From Halofilum ochraceum (GTDB lineage: Bacteria; Pseudomonadota; Gammaproteobacteria; XJ16; Halofilaceae): 64,000 bases of DNA. The stretch spans positions 310,001 through 374,000 of the forward strand of contig NZ_LVEG02000005.1 in assembly GCF_001614315.2 (NCBI RefSeq). Direction: 5' to 3'. A program made the translations under genes and the position numbers. The stretch's first letter is position 1. Each line of letters opens with the position of its first letter. Of the stretch, positions 18,066 to 29,588 are shown piece by piece. Under the pieces are notes generated by a model. It saw only the letters and a list, made by a program, of their open reading frames with translations. It did no database searches and had not been told where the DNA came from.

Positions 18066-20663
18066 TCAGACCGTCCGGGCGACCTCGGTCCGCTCGAAGA
18101 CCTCGATCTGGTCGCCGGCACGCACGTCGGTGTAGTTGCGCACGCCGATACCACACTCGGTACCCATGCGGACCTCGCTGACGTCATCCTTGAACCGTCG
18201 CAGGGACTCGAGCTCGCCTTCGTAGATCACGACATTGTCGCGCAGGACACGGATCGGGGCGCTCTTGCGGACCACGCCATCGACCACCAGGCAGCCGGCA
18301 ATCTGGCCGAACTTCGGTGACTTGAATACGTCCTTCACTTCCGCGAGGCCGATGATCTGTTCGCGGATCTCCGGTTCCAGCATGCCGCTGATCTGTGACT
18401 TGACGACATCGATCACGTCGTAGATCACGCTGTGATAGCGCACCTCGATATCGTGTTCATCGACCAGCTTCCGGGCCGCCGAATCGGTCCGGGTGTTGAA
18501 GCCGACCAGAACGGCATTCGAGGCAATGGCCAGATTGACGTCGGACTCGTTGATCCCGCCGACACCACCGCCGATCACCTTGACCTTGACCTCGTCGCCG
18601 GACAGCTTCTCCAGCGAGTCGCGCAGCGCCTCGTAACTGCCCTGCACGTCCGCCTTGACCACGCAGTTGATGACCTTGGTCTCGTCTTCCCTGATCTGGG
18701 AGAAGATATCCTCCGCCGAGGTCGCCTGGCGCTGGGCCAGGCGCTGGTCGCGCGAGCGTTCGCGCCGGAACTCGGCCAGTTCGCGCGCCTTGCGCTCATC
18801 GGCCACGACCGCCATATCGTCGCCCGCCCCGGGTGCGTTCGACAGCCCCAGGAGCACCGCCGGCATCGATGGACCGGCCGAATCGATTTTCTTGCCGGCT
18901 TCGTCGAACATCGCGCGGACACGGCCGTACTCGCTGCCACACAGCACGATGTCGCCACGGTGCAGGCGGCCGCTCTGGACGAGAACCGTCGCGACCGGGC
19001 CGCGGCCCTTCTCGACCGTCGCCTCGACCACCACGCCGCGCGCCGGTCCTTCCGGCGGCGCCTTCAGTTCGAGCACTTCGGCCTGCAGCAGGATCGAATC
19101 GATCAGACCGTCGATCCCCTCACCCTTGAGCGCCGAGACGTTGGCGAAGATCGTATCTCCACCCCACTCCTCCGAGATCACCTCATGCTGTGACAGCTCG
19201 TTGCGGACGCGATCCAGATCGGCCCCTTCCTTGTCGATCTTGTTAACGGCCACGACCAGCGGTACCTCGGCGGCCCGCGCGTGCTGAATGGCCTCGATCG
19301 TCTGCGGTTTCACACCGTCGTCGGCCGCGACCACCAGGACCACGATATCGGTCGCCTGGGCCCCGCGGGCACGCATCGCCGTGAACGCGGCGTGCCCGGG
19401 CGTGTCGAGGAACGTTACGGTGCCGTTCGGCGTCTCGACGTGATAGGCGCCAATATGCTGCGTGATGCCACCGGCCTCGCCCGCGGTCACCTTGGTGCGG
19501 CGGATATAGTCGAGCAACGAGGTCTTGCCGTGGTCGACGTGGCCCATGACCGTAATCACCGGCGGCCGCGTAACCGGCTCCGCGGTCTGCTCCGGAACCA
19601 CGTCCTGGGTCAGGGCCTCCTCGACGTCGCTGTCGGACTGCGGGATCGGGGTATGCCCCATCTCCTCGACCAGCAACAAAGCGGTTTCCTGATCGAGCGT
19701 CTGGTTGATGGTCGCCATGACGCCCATGCCCATCAACGCCTTGATCAGTTGCGGCGCCTTGACGGCCATCTGGTTGGCCAGATCGCCGACGGTAATCGTT
19801 TCCGGGACGGACACCTCACGCTTGACCGGCGCGGTTGGTTTCTCGAAACCATGTTTCGACCCGGTATGCACCGGCGCCGCGCGGGAGGTCTTCTGTTTCT
19901 TGTCACGCCGCTTGCCCGACTTGCCCTTGGCGACATGCAGCTCATCGGGCCCCTTCGCGCGGTCGTCGTCGCCGCGGGCACCGCGGCGCTTGCCGCCGCG
20001 CCGGCGATCGTCACGCCCGCGTTCGGACTTGCCGGCGCTCTCGGGCGCAGGCGCGGCCGGAGCCGGCTCGGGCTGAGCCGCGGCGGCGGTGCGCTCGCGC
20101 TCCTGCCGCTCTTTCTCTTCGGCCTCGCGCCGTGCCTGCTCTTCGGCTTCGCGCTTCTGGCGCTCTTCCTCTTCCTGCGCGCGTCGCTGCGCCTCTTCAC
20201 GCTCCTGGCGCTGGCGTTCTTCCTCGGCGCGCTTCGCCTCTTCCGCCGCGAGCCGTTTCTCCTCCTGCTCGCGAAGCTCCTCTTCCTTGCGCTGGCGCTC
20301 GGCCTCGGCCTGTTCGCGGCGCTCCTGGTCGGCCCCCGTTGCCACGCTGCGCTTGACGTACGTGCGCTTGCCGCGGACTTCCACGTTGACCGCCTTGCGA
20401 CCGCCCGCGCCACCGACCTTGAGCTCGCTGGTGCGCTTGCGACGGAGGGTGATCCGGCTCGAATCGCTCTCCTCCGAAGAGCCTGCCGTACCCACGCGAC
20501 CATGCGACTGGCGCAGGTACTCAAGCAGCTTCATTTTCTCTTCGTCATTGACCGTGTCCTCGGCACTTGATTTGCCGACGCCCGCTTCGCCCAGCTGCTC
20601 GAGCAGACGCTCGACCGGCGTGCCGACCACACCTGCCAATTGCTTGACGGTCACCTCTGCCAT
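18066..20663 (-). CDS. infB: Translation initiation factor IF-2
   Basis: GTPase that places fMet-tRNA on the 30S subunit and promotes 50S joining. The 865-residue protein has an N-terminal IF2N module (1-53), a long charged, Glu/Arg/Lys-rich helical stretch (about 110-190) and a basic low-complexity linker, a second IF2N module near residue 285 ([21 protein letters not shown]), the GTPase domain (GHVDHGKT near 373, [12 protein letters not shown] near 472), and domains II to IV ending with [21 protein letters not shown]. Internal initiation sites, as in E. coli, are possible but were not identified. It lies between nusA and rbfA. Confidence 0.97.
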   Translation of the reverse strand: MAEVTVKQLAGVVGTPVERLLEQLGEAGVGKSSAEDTVNDEEKMKLLEYLRQSHGRVGTAGSSEESDSSRITLRRKRTSELKVGGAGGRKAVNVEVRGKRTYVKRSVATGADQERREQAEAERQRKEEELREQEEKRLAAEEAKRAEEERQRQEREEAQRRAQEEEERQKREAEEQARREAEEKERQERERTAAAAQPEPAPAAPAPESAGKSERGRDDRRRGGKRRGARGDDDRAKGPDELHVAKGKSGKRRDKKQKTSRAAPVHTGSKHGFEKPTAPVKREVSVPETITVGDLANQMAVKAPQLIKALMGMGVMATINQTLDQETALLLVEEMGHTPIPQSDSDVEEALTQDVVPEQTAEPVTRPPVITVMGHVDHGKTSLLDYIRRTKVTAGEAGGITQHIGAYHVETPNGTVTFLDTPGHAAFTAMRARGAQATDIVVLVVAADDGVKPQTIEAIQHARAAEVPLVVAVNKIDKEGADLDRVRNELSQHEVISEEWGGDTIFANVSALKGEGIDGLIDSILLQAEVLELKAPPEGPARGVVVEATVEKGRGPVATVLVQSGRLHRGDIVLCGSEYGRVRAMFDEAGKKIDSAGPSMPAVLLGLSNAPGAGDDMAVVADERKARELAEFRRERSRDQRLAQRQATSAEDIFSQIREDETKVINCVVKADVQGSYEALRDSLEKLSGDEVKVKVIGGGVGGINESDVNLAIASNAVLVGFNTRTDSAARKLVDEHDIEVRYHSVIYDVIDVVKSQISGMLEPEIREQIIGLAEVKDVFKSPKFGQIAGCLVVDGVVRKSAPIRVLRDNVVIYEGELESLRRFKDDVSEVRMGTECGIGVRNYTDVRAGDQIEVFERTEVARTV

Positions 20664-20757
20664 GCATTTACCCCTTCATACCACCGGGATGTCACCCGAT
20701 CGGCCCCGCCGATGCGGGCGCCCCGTCACTTCCGCCGGCCATACGCCGGCAGGCGGC

Positions 20758-22281
<1,524 letters not shown>

Positions 22282-22320
22282 ACCCTTGCCACTCAAACAG
22301 CGAATTGCGAAATGGGCGCG

Positions 22321-22782
22321 TCAGAGTTCAACGACCAGGTGCGCCTCTTCGACGGCGTCCAGCGGTAACCGCCACGTTTCGTCATCGACCTCGATCAGGA
22401 GCGACACCCCCTCGACGCCACCGAGCACGCCCTTGAAGCGCTTGCGACCCTCGGGGATGGCGCCGGCGGCGATCCGAACGAACGCCTGCTGCCCCGAGAA
22501 ACGTTCGAAATCGGCCGCCTCGAACAGCGGCCGATTGATCCCCGGCGAGGACACCTCCAGCGTGTAGGCATCCCGGATCGGCTCATCCACGTCGAGCGCG
22601 GCCGAGACCCGTTCGCTGACCGCCGCGCAGTCGTCGACATCGATCCCGTCCGCGGCATCGATGTACACGCGCAGGAGGCCGTTACCGGAGCCGCCGCCGT
22701 ATTCCACGCCGACGAGTTCGTAGCCCATGCCACGTACGACCGGCTCGACACAGCCGAGAATCGCGCTGGAGGCACGCCGCAT
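22321..22782 (-). CDS. rimP: Ribosome maturation factor RimP
   Basis: A 153-residue factor for 30S assembly (S12 and the 5' domain). Typical parts are the N-terminal stretch PVVRGMGYELVGVEY, LRVYIDAADGIDVDDCAAVSERV, and YTLEVSSPGINRPLFEAADFERFSG, then the SH3-like C-terminal domain. It is the first protein gene after tRNAfMet and opens the nusA-infB transcript. A terminator between the tRNA and rimP probably sets how much transcription enters this gene. Confidence 0.95.
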   Translation of the reverse strand: MRRASSAILGCVEPVVRGMGYELVGVEYGGGSGNGLLRVYIDAADGIDVDDCAAVSERVSAALDVDEPIRDAYTLEVSSPGINRPLFEAADFERFSGQQAFVRIAAGAIPEGRKRFKGVLGGVEGVSLLIEVDDETWRLPLDAVEEAHLVVEL

Positions 22783-22827
22783 TACGACACCCCGTTCAAG
22801 ACACGCCGAAAATTTTTCCGCCGGGAA

Positions 22828-22852
22828 TAAAAAGGCCCCTGAAAAGGGGCCT
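22828..22852 (-). terminator. Terminator between tRNAfMet and rimP
   Basis: An 8-bp stem (aggcccct at 22833-22840 with aggggcct at 22845-22852) closes a 4-base loop. On the minus strand it is followed by five T, an A and TT. It lies 19 bp after the encoded CCA end of tRNAfMet. Partial read-through would be needed for rimP-nusA-infB expression from the tRNA promoter. Confidence 0.85.
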
Positions 22853-22871
22853 CTTGAGAATCCCGAAATCT

Positions 22872-22948
22872 TGGTAGCGGGGGCAGGATTCGAACCTGCG
22901 ACCTTCGGGTTATGAGCCCGACGAGCTGCCAGACTGCTCCACCCCGCA
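22872..22948 (-). tRNA. Initiator tRNA-fMet (CAT)
   Basis: A 77-nt cloverleaf with encoded CCA. The anticodon is CAT. The anticodon stem carries the three consecutive G-C pairs (GGG before, CCC after the loop) that mark initiator tRNAs. D-arm AGCAGTCTGGCAGCTC and T-arm GCAGGTTCGAATCCTGC are normal. The acceptor reads TGCGGGG at the 5' side and CCCCGCT-A-CCA at the 3' side, so positions 1 and 72 are T and T. The E. coli initiator has C and A there; both lack a Watson-Crick 1:72 pair. The gene corresponds to E. coli metY, upstream of rimP-nusA. Confidence 0.95.
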
Positions 22949-22961
22949 ACCGCAAGAGCGG

Positions 22962-22990
22962 ATTCTAGTTATCGAACGGGGACAACGCAA
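22962..22990 (-). promoter_or_regulatory. Sigma70 promoter of tRNAfMet-rimP-nusA-infB
   Basis: On the minus strand TTGCGT (22990-22985), 17 bp, TAGAAT (22967-22962). The start would be about 7 nt before the tRNA. The discriminator is GC-rich (CCGCTC), the type seen at stringently controlled tRNA and rRNA promoters, so repression by ppGpp is likely. The position between nuoN and the tRNA separates the translation genes from the complex I operon. Confidence 0.75.
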
Positions 22991-23043
22991 CCCCTTTCCG
23001 CAAACACGCCCGGCGAAATCGGGTCACGCCCCTTGCCGACGGC

Positions 23044-24474
23044 TTACCAGGAGACCGCGGCGAGGCACCACGACATGAGTGCCGCCGGGTACAGGCCGAG
23101 GGCCAGCATGGACAGGCCATTGACGGACAGCGCCGCGCGCAATCCGGTCCCCTCCTGGAAGCCCCCGGTCTCCTCCGGCTCGTCGAAATACATCAGCTTG
23201 ACGACCCGCAGGTAGTAGAACGCCCCGACGACCGAGAAGACGACGGCTACGATCGCCAACCAGATCTCGTCGACCTGGACGACCGCCCGGAGCACCGACA
23301 GCTTCGCGTAGAAGCCGGCAAACGGCGGCACCCCCGCCATCGAGAACATAATGAAAAGCATCATCAGGGCGAACCACGGGCTGCGCGCATTGAGCCCCCG
23401 GAAATCATCGAGCTGCTCGGCCTCGAGGCCCCGGCGGCTCAGGAGGATGATCATGCCAAACGCCCCGGCGGTCACCAGCGCATAGAAGATCACGTAGAAC
23501 ATCGCCGCCGAATAACCCTGGGCCGTACCGGCGAGGAGGCCCAGCAGAATGAAGCCGACATGGGAGATCGTGGAGTACGCCAGCATGCGCTTGAGGTTCG
23601 TCTGGGCGATGGCCACGACATTACCCAGCACCAGCGAGAGCACGGCGAGGACGGCCAGCATGACCTGCCAGTCGGCCTGCAGCACACCCAGGCCCTCCGC
23701 CAGCATGCGCATGAACAGCGCGAACGCCGCCACTTTCGGCGCGGAGGCGATATACAGTGCCACGGCCGTCGGCGCGCCCTCGTACACGTCCGGAACCCAC
23801 GCGTGAAACGGCACGGCCCCGAGCTTGAACGACAGACCGACGATGATGAAGATCAACCCGAGCAGCGCCCCGATCTGGTCGACGCCATGACGGATCAGGT
23901 AGTTGTGGATCTCGATGACCTCGAGCGAACCGGTGAGCCCGTAGATCAGCGACATCCCGTACAGCAGCATCCCCGAGGCGAACGCACCGAGCACGAAATA
24001 CTTCATCGCCGCCTCGCTCGCCCGCGGCGAGTCCCGGTTGAATGCAACCAGGGCGTATTGGCAAAGCGACAGCAGCTCCAGCCCGAGATAGATCGTCAGC
24101 ATGCTGTAGCCGGAGATCATGATCAGCATGCCGAGCAGACCGAACAGCCCGAGCGCGAAATACTCGCCGTTATACAGCCCCCGCGCAGCGAGATACGGCC
24201 GCGAATAGACGAACACGAAGAACGTGAGCACGATCACGGTCAGTTTCAGCAGGAGGCTCATCGGATCGGCGATATACGACCCGCCGAAGAGGATACGCAC
24301 CCCATCCGGCTGACCCACCACCGTGGCGACGAGCGTCGCCACCAATGCCGCGAGCGCGAACACGAATGTCGTGTCCCGGCGTTCGGGGGGAACGAAGAGA
24401 TCGACGACGAGCACGACACACGCGCCGATGGCCAGCGTGATCTCGGGTAGCAGCGGCAGAAACTGACTTGTCAT
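23044..24474 (-). CDS. nuoN: NADH-quinone oxidoreductase subunit N
   Basis: Antiporter-like proton-pumping subunit of complex I, 476 residues with about 14 membrane helices. The conserved helix region with GLSFKLGAVPFHAWVPDVYEGAPTAV holds the key Lys, and the following segment VAIAQTNLKRMLAYSTISHVGF carries the second conserved Lys region. The ATG at 24474 is chosen, as the 32 codons before it lie over the end of nuoM and do not resemble NuoN. It is the last gene of the operon; its stop is 95 bp from tRNAfMet. Confidence 0.96.
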   Translation of the reverse strand: MTSQFLPLLPEITLAIGACVVLVVDLFVPPERRDTTFVFALAALVATLVATVVGQPDGVRILFGGSYIADPMSLLLKLTVIVLTFFVFVYSRPYLAARGLYNGEYFALGLFGLLGMLIMISGYSMLTIYLGLELLSLCQYALVAFNRDSPRASEAAMKYFVLGAFASGMLLYGMSLIYGLTGSLEVIEIHNYLIRHGVDQIGALLGLIFIIVGLSFKLGAVPFHAWVPDVYEGAPTAVALYIASAPKVAAFALFMRMLAEGLGVLQADWQVMLAVLAVLSLVLGNVVAIAQTNLKRMLAYSTISHVGFILLGLLAGTAQGYSAAMFYVIFYALVTAGAFGMIILLSRRGLEAEQLDDFRGLNARSPWFALMMLFIMFSMAGVPPFAGFYAKLSVLRAVVQVDEIWLAIVAVVFSVVGAFYYLRVVKLMYFDEPEETGGFQEGTGLRAALSVNGLSMLALGLYPAALMSWCLAAVSW

Positions 24475-24491
24475 CGCGATGCCGTTCCCGT

Positions 24492-25997
24492 TCAGAGTTT
24501 GGATTGCGCGACCTGCGCAATAAGCTTGTCTACGGCCGGGTGCATGACCTCGACCAGCGGTGCCGGCCACAGGCCCAGCGCCAGGACCGTCACGGCCAGC
24601 AGCGCGAGCACAGCGAACTCTCGCGGGCCGATATCCCGGAGCGCGCCGACATTCTCGTTAGCGACCGGCCCGAACACCACCCGCTTGACCATCCACAGCG
24701 TGTAAGCCGCACCGAGAATCAGGGTCAGTGCCGCCAGTGCGGCCAGCCAGAAGTTCGCATGGAACGTGGCGAGGATCACCATGAACTCCCCGACGAACCC
24801 TGAAGTCCCCGGCAGTCCGGCGTTGCTGAGGGCGAACAGGACCAGGAAGGACGCGAACACCGGCATGGCATTCACGACGCCGCCATAGTCCGCGATCATC
24901 CGCGTGTGCATGCGGTCATAAAGCACGCCGACACAGAGGAAGAGCGCGGCCGATATCAGACCGTGCGAGACCATCTGCACGATCGCGCCTTCGACGCCCA
25001 GGCGCGCCCCGGCCGCTTCCGGCGAGTCGGCCACCAGCAGGAATACGATGAAGGTGCCCAGCGTGACGAAGCCCATGTGCGAGATCGAGGAATACGCGAT
25101 CAGCTTCTTCAGATCCTTCTGCGCCAGCGCCACGAAACCGATGTAGACCACCGCGATCAGCGACAGGGCGATCATCACCCCGGCGAGCTCGTGCCCCGCA
25201 TCCGGGGCGATCGGGAGGCTCAGGCGGAGGAACCCGTACCCCCCCATCTTCAGCATGATGGCGGCCAGGATCACGGACCCCCCGGTCGGCGCCTCGACGT
25301 GCGCATCGGGCAGCCAGGTATGCACGGGCCACATCGGAATCTTGACCGCGAACGCCAGGAACAGCGCCACGAAGATCCAGATCTGTTCCGGCATCGACAG
25401 CCGCAGCAGATGCAGCTCCTGCAGATCGAACGTGCCCGACTGGTAGTAGAGGTAGACCAGCGCCACCAGCATCAACACCGAGCCGAGGAACGTGTACAGG
25501 AAGAACTTCAGGGTCGCGTACACGCGATTCGGCCCGCCCCATGCCCCGATGATCAGGAACATCGGGATCAACTGGGCCTCGAAGAAGACGTAGAACAGGA
25601 CCGCGTCCAGTGCCGCGAACACCCCGATCATCACGCCCTCGAGGATCAGGAACGAGGCCATATACTGCGACACGCGCTTCTCGATCGAGCCCCAGCCCGC
25701 GATCACGACCAGTACCGTGACGAAACTCGTCAACAGGATCAGTGGCAGCGAGATCCCGTCGATGCCCAGGTGATAATTGATATTGAAACTCGGCAACCAC
25801 GGCAGGAACTCACGGAACTGCATCGCCTGCGTGGTGGTATCGAACCCGGTGTAGAGCGGGATCGTCACACCGAACGTGGCGATCGCGAACAGCAACGCGA
25901 GCCGACGCGCACCCTGTTCGCCGGACATGAGTACGATCACGCCCCCGAGGATGGGCAGCCAGATGGAGAGGCTCAGCAGTGGCCAGTCGGCAAACAT
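24492..25997 (-). CDS. nuoM: NADH-quinone oxidoreductase subunit M
   Basis: Antiporter-like proton-pumping subunit of complex I, about 501 residues with 14 membrane helices. Family blocks visible are YHLGIDGISLPLILLTSF, the Glu-containing segment AVLFYVFFEAQLIPMFLIIG, AVKIPMWPVHTWLPDAHVEAPTGGSVILA and ALAQKDLKKLIAYSSISHMG. The frame starts GTG-ATG; the ATG at 25997 is preferred. It lies between nuoL and nuoN. Confidence 0.96.
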   Translation of the reverse strand: MFADWPLLSLSIWLPILGGVIVLMSGEQGARRLALLFAIATFGVTIPLYTGFDTTTQAMQFREFLPWLPSFNINYHLGIDGISLPLILLTSFVTVLVVIAGWGSIEKRVSQYMASFLILEGVMIGVFAALDAVLFYVFFEAQLIPMFLIIGAWGGPNRVYATLKFFLYTFLGSVLMLVALVYLYYQSGTFDLQELHLLRLSMPEQIWIFVALFLAFAVKIPMWPVHTWLPDAHVEAPTGGSVILAAIMLKMGGYGFLRLSLPIAPDAGHELAGVMIALSLIAVVYIGFVALAQKDLKKLIAYSSISHMGFVTLGTFIVFLLVADSPEAAGARLGVEGAIVQMVSHGLISAALFLCVGVLYDRMHTRMIADYGGVVNAMPVFASFLVLFALSNAGLPGTSGFVGEFMVILATFHANFWLAALAALTLILGAAYTLWMVKRVVFGPVANENVGALRDIGPREFAVLALLAVTVLALGLWPAPLVEVMHPAVDKLIAQVAQSKL

Positions 25998-26034
25998 CAC
26001 GCGGTTGTCCCGTTCGTCGTATTCTTGTCAGGCA

Positions 26035-27990
26035 TCACGCGCTCAGTACGACCCAGCTGAGCGCGACGAGCACGCCGAGGATCATCGCGAAGGCGTAGTG
26101 ATACAGATAGCCGCTCTGGAGGTGGCGCATCAGGCCGGAGCACTGCCCGACCACGCGGGCGGCGCCATTGACGATCCAGCCGTCGATGACCCGCTGGTCG
26201 CCGACCCGCGACAGGAAACCGCCAAGGCGTCGTCCTCCCTCCGCGAACACGGCCTGGTACAGCTCGTCGAAGCCGTATTTCTTCTCGAGCATACGGTGCA
26301 CCGGACGCAGCCGCTCGGCCGCCCGGTCGGCCAGCTCGGGTCGCCGGATCCAGACAAACCAGGCGACGACGACGCCGGCGAGCGCCAGATACACGGCCGG
26401 CCCCTGGAAACCATGGAGGATGAAGCCCCACCAGCCATGGAAACCCTCCCCGAGTTTCGCCATCACGTCGTGCTGCGGTAGCACGAGGATCGACGAACCG
26501 AACCAGCCGCCGAACAGCAGCGGCCCGATCGTCCAGGCGCCGATGATCACCGACGGGATCGCGAGCAGCACCAGCGGCACGGTTACGACGAGCGGCGTCT
26601 CATGGAGATGCTCACGCGTGTGCTCATCCATGCGCGGCTCGCCATGGAAGGTCAGGAACAGCATCCGGAACGTATACAGCGCGGTCACGAACACGCCGAT
26701 CAGGACGCACCAGTACGCGAAACCCGCCCCGGGGGTGGTCGAATAATGCACCCCCTCGATGATCGCGTCCTTGGAGAAGAATCCCGAAAACCCCGGGAAC
26801 CCGATCAGGGCGAGCGACCCGATCACCGCGGTGATGTAGGTCACCGGCATGTAGCGCCGCAGCCCGCCCATCCGGCGCATGTCCTGCTCGTGATGCATGG
26901 CGATGATCACCGAGCCGGCACCGAGGAACAGCAGCGCCTTGAAGAAGGCGTGGGTCATCAGGTGGAAAATCGCCGCCGAGTAGGCCGACGCACCCAGCGC
27001 CACGGTCATGTAGCCGAGCTGGGAAAGCGTCGAATACGCGACCACCCGCTTGATATCGTGCTGCACGATTCCGACCAGGCCCATCGCCAGCGCGGTGATC
27101 GCACCGATCACGAGCACGAAAGACAGCGCGGTCTCCGACATCTCGAACAGTGGCGACATCCGCGCCAGCATGAAGATGCCCGCCGTCACCATGGTAGCGG
27201 CATGGATCAGCGCGGAGATCGGCGTCGGACCCTCCATCGAGTCCGGCAGCCAGACGTGCAGCGGGACCTGAGCCGATTTGCCCATCGCGCCGACGAACAG
27301 CAGCAGACAGGCCACGGTGGCCACCGACCACGGGGCACCATCGAAGAGTTCGATCCGGGCGTTGGCGAGATCCCCCGCCTGCGCGAATACGGCCGCGTAA
27401 TCCAGTGTCCCCGTCCAGGCGAGGATCGCGCCGATCCCGAGGATGAACCCGAAGTCACCGACGCGATTGACGAGGAACGCCTTGAGGTTCGCGAAAATCG
27501 CGGATTCCCGCGTATACCAGAACCCGATCAGGAGGTACGAGACCACCCCGACCGCCTCCCAGCCGAAAAACAGCTGCAGGAAGTTGTTCGCCATCACGAG
27601 CATCAGCATCGAGAAAGTGAACAGCGAGATATAGCTGAAAAAGCGCTGGTAGCCCGGATCGTCGTGCATGTAGCCGATGGTGTAGATATGCACCATCAGC
27701 GAGACGCTCGTGACCGTTGTCATCATGAGCACGGTCAGGCGATCGATGAGAAACCCGATCTCGAAGGTGATCCCGTCGCTCACCATCCAGGTGTAGACCG
27801 ACTCGTTGTAGACGGCCCCGCCCCCGAACACGATATGCCAGAAGGCGATGACCGACAGAACGAACGAGATGGCCACGGCCCCGATCGTGACCGTATGCGC
27901 ACCCACCCGACCGATCTGCCGGCCGAAGAGACCGGCGATGATCGCGCCCGCGAGCGGGAACAGCGGGATGGCGAGATAGACGGATTCCAT
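26035..27990 (-). CDS. nuoL: NADH-quinone oxidoreductase subunit L
   Basis: The largest antiporter-like subunit of complex I, 651 residues. It has 14 core helices with blocks FFGWEAVGVVSYLLIGFW, GKSAQVPLHVWLPDSMEGPTPISALIHAATMV and GIVQHDIKRVVAYSTLSQLGYM, then the long lateral amphipathic helix and a final membrane anchor at the C-terminus (YHYAFAMILGVLVALSWVVL). Length is slightly above the E. coli 613 residues. It begins 4 bp after nuoK. Confidence 0.97.
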   Translation of the reverse strand: MESVYLAIPLFPLAGAIIAGLFGRQIGRVGAHTVTIGAVAISFVLSVIAFWHIVFGGGAVYNESVYTWMVSDGITFEIGFLIDRLTVLMMTTVTSVSLMVHIYTIGYMHDDPGYQRFFSYISLFTFSMLMLVMANNFLQLFFGWEAVGVVSYLLIGFWYTRESAIFANLKAFLVNRVGDFGFILGIGAILAWTGTLDYAAVFAQAGDLANARIELFDGAPWSVATVACLLLFVGAMGKSAQVPLHVWLPDSMEGPTPISALIHAATMVTAGIFMLARMSPLFEMSETALSFVLVIGAITALAMGLVGIVQHDIKRVVAYSTLSQLGYMTVALGASAYSAAIFHLMTHAFFKALLFLGAGSVIIAMHHEQDMRRMGGLRRYMPVTYITAVIGSLALIGFPGFSGFFSKDAIIEGVHYSTTPGAGFAYWCVLIGVFVTALYTFRMLFLTFHGEPRMDEHTREHLHETPLVVTVPLVLLAIPSVIIGAWTIGPLLFGGWFGSSILVLPQHDVMAKLGEGFHGWWGFILHGFQGPAVYLALAGVVVAWFVWIRRPELADRAAERLRPVHRMLEKKYGFDELYQAVFAEGGRRLGGFLSRVGDQRVIDGWIVNGAARVVGQCSGLMRHLQSGYLYHYAFAMILGVLVALSWVVLSA

Positions 27991-27994
27991 CGCT

Positions 27995-28300
27995 TCAGCC
28001 CTTCATCGTGTCGAGGTCGGCCACGTTGATCGTGCCCCGGTTGCGGAACAGCACCACCAGAATGGCGAGCCCGATCGCCGCCTCCGCGGCGGCGACCGTC
28101 AGGATAAAGAACACGAAGATCTGGCCCGAGAGGTCCTCGAGGAAATGCGAGAACGCCACGAAGTTCATGTTGACGGCGAGCAGCATCAACTCGATCGACA
28201 TCAGCAGGATGATGACGTTTTTCCGGTTGATGAATATCCCGGCCATGCTGATACCGAACAGCACGGCGCCGAGGATCAGATAATGTGAAAGCGGGATCAT
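27995..28300 (-). CDS. nuoK: NADH-quinone oxidoreductase subunit K
   Basis: Small membrane subunit of complex I (MrpC-like), 101 residues with three helices. The helix segments [23 protein letters not shown] and [22 protein letters not shown] carry the two conserved Glu residues of the proton path. The ATG at 28300 has a strong purine-rich site (gggagggag) before it; the frame extends ten codons upstream without a better site. A 136-bp gap with a stable palindrome separates it from nuoJ, the widest gap in the operon. Confidence 0.96.
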   Translation of the reverse strand: MIPLSHYLILGAVLFGISMAGIFINRKNVIILLMSIELMLLAVNMNFVAFSHFLEDLSGQIFVFFILTVAAAEAAIGLAILVVLFRNRGTINVADLDTMKG

Positions 28301-28361
28301 CTCGCCTGCTCCCTCCCGAGTGGCGCGCATCCGCGCGTCCGGGGATTATTGTGATTATGCG

Positions 28362-28396
28362 GCGCGACGGGCCCCGGGCGCCCGGAGCCGTCGCGC
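28362..28396. repeat. Stem-loop in the nuoJ-nuoK spacer
   Basis: A perfect 9-bp inverted repeat, gcgcgacgg (28362-28370) and ccgtcgcgc (28388-28396), flanks a 17-base loop that itself holds a perfect 12-bp palindrome ccgggcgcccgg (28374-28385). It lies in the 136-bp spacer between nuoJ and nuoK, whereas most other nuo gaps are under 50 bp or are overlaps. There is no T-run on either side, so it is not a simple terminator. Confidence 0.65.
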
Positions 28397-28436
28397 TCTC
28401 GCCATGCCCCGGCCCGATGCGCGGGGACGGCGGCTG

Positions 28437-29051
28437 TTATGGGCGTTCGCGCCGCTCGCTGTCCATCTGCACCACACGCAGGCGATCGCCCTTGCCGGCC
28501 CGGACCTGATTACCCGGCGTCTGGTATTTCGTCGTCTCGGGCCGCTTGCGCATGGTCAGCGTGATCGCGGCGATAATCGCGACCAGCAATATGAATGCCG
28601 CGATTTCGAACTGGTAGAGATACTCGGTATACAGCAGGCGCCCGAGCGCTTCGGTGTTGCTGTAATCCGCGGGCGCGGCGGGCGGCGCCGCGTAGCGGTC
28701 GCTGCCAAAATAGCGCGGACCGACGATCAGGACGAGTTCCGCCACCATGACGATGCCCACGAGCGCGCCCAGCGGCAGGAACCGCACGAAACCCTCGCGC
28801 AGCGGCGCGATATTGACATCAATCATCATGACCACGAACAGGAACAGCACCATCACAGCGCCGACGTAGACAAGCACCAGCACGATGCCGAGGAATTCGG
28901 CCTCGAGCAGGAGCCACAGCGCGGCCGCCGTAAAGAACGTCAACACCAGGAAGAGGACCGAGTGCACCGGATTCCGGGCCGTAATCACGCGCAGCGAGGA
29001 CGCGATCATCACCGCCGAGAAAATCCAGAATGTGAGCTGTTCCACTGGCAT
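28437..29051 (-). CDS. nuoJ: NADH-quinone oxidoreductase subunit J
   Basis: Membrane subunit of complex I, 204 residues with five helices. The pi-bulge helix region LGIVLVLVYVGAVMVLFLFVVMMID is diagnostic, with MIASSLRVITARNPVHSVLFLVLTFF upstream. The C-terminal tail after the last helix (RKRPETTKYQTPGNQVRAGKGDRLRV) matches the family. It begins 5 bp after nuoI and is followed by the structured spacer before nuoK. Confidence 0.95.
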   Translation of the reverse strand: MPVEQLTFWIFSAVMIASSLRVITARNPVHSVLFLVLTFFTAAALWLLLEAEFLGIVLVLVYVGAVMVLFLFVVMMIDVNIAPLREGFVRFLPLGALVGIVMVAELVLIVGPRYFGSDRYAAPPAAPADYSNTEALGRLLYTEYLYQFEIAAFILLVAIIAAITLTMRKRPETTKYQTPGNQVRAGKGDRLRVVQMDSERRERP

Positions 29052-29056
29052 GCGGC

Positions 29057-29545
29057 TTACCTGTAAGGGGCATCGAGAGCGCGGTCGGCCGCGATCATCT
29101 CTTCGTATTTGTCACCGATCGCGAGCAGTTCGGGTTTCGTGATGATCTGCTCGCCCCGCTGCTCGAAATGGTATTCGTGGATACTGGTCTCCACGATCGA
29201 ATCCACCGGGCAGGATTCCTCGCACAGGCCGCAGTAGATGCATTTGAACAGATCGATGTCATAGCGCGTCGTGCGACGCGTCCCGTCATCGCGCTCCTCA
29301 GACTCGATCGTGATCGCCAGCGCCGGGCATACCGCCTCGCATAGCTTGCAGGCGATACAGCGCTCCTCGCCGTTCGGATACCGGCGCAGGGCGTGCAGTC
29401 CGCGGAACCTGGGCGATTTCGGCGTCTTCTCTTCCGGATAGGCGATCGTCACCTTGCGGGAAAAGAAATTCCGCCCGGTCAGGCGCATGCCCTTGAGCAG
29501 CTCCCAAAGCAGGAACGATTTGAAAAAACGCGAGATCGCACTCAT
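29057..29545 (-). CDS. nuoI: NADH-quinone oxidoreductase subunit I
   Basis: Peripheral iron-sulfur subunit of complex I, 162 residues, carrying clusters N6a and N6b. The two ferredoxin motifs are [12 protein letters not shown] and [12 protein letters not shown]. The N-terminal amphipathic region [23 protein letters not shown] anchors it to the membrane arm. The ATG at 29545 is chosen because the 31 codons before it overlap the nuoH end and do not resemble NuoI. Confidence 0.96.
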   Translation of the reverse strand: MSAISRFFKSFLLWELLKGMRLTGRNFFSRKVTIAYPEEKTPKSPRFRGLHALRRYPNGEERCIACKLCEAVCPALAITIESEERDDGTRRTTRYDIDLFKCIYCGLCEESCPVDSIVETSIHEYHFEQRGEQIITKPELLAIGDKYEEMIAADRALDAPYR

Positions 29546-29588
29546 CTGCGCGACTCCTCCCGACCGGTCAGGTTGTTGCGGCCGGTCA

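Noticed and set aside
16375-18135. 586-codon plus-strand frame opposite rpsO, truB and rbfA
   Set aside because: Antisense to three well-identified genes; shadow frame in GC-rich DNA.
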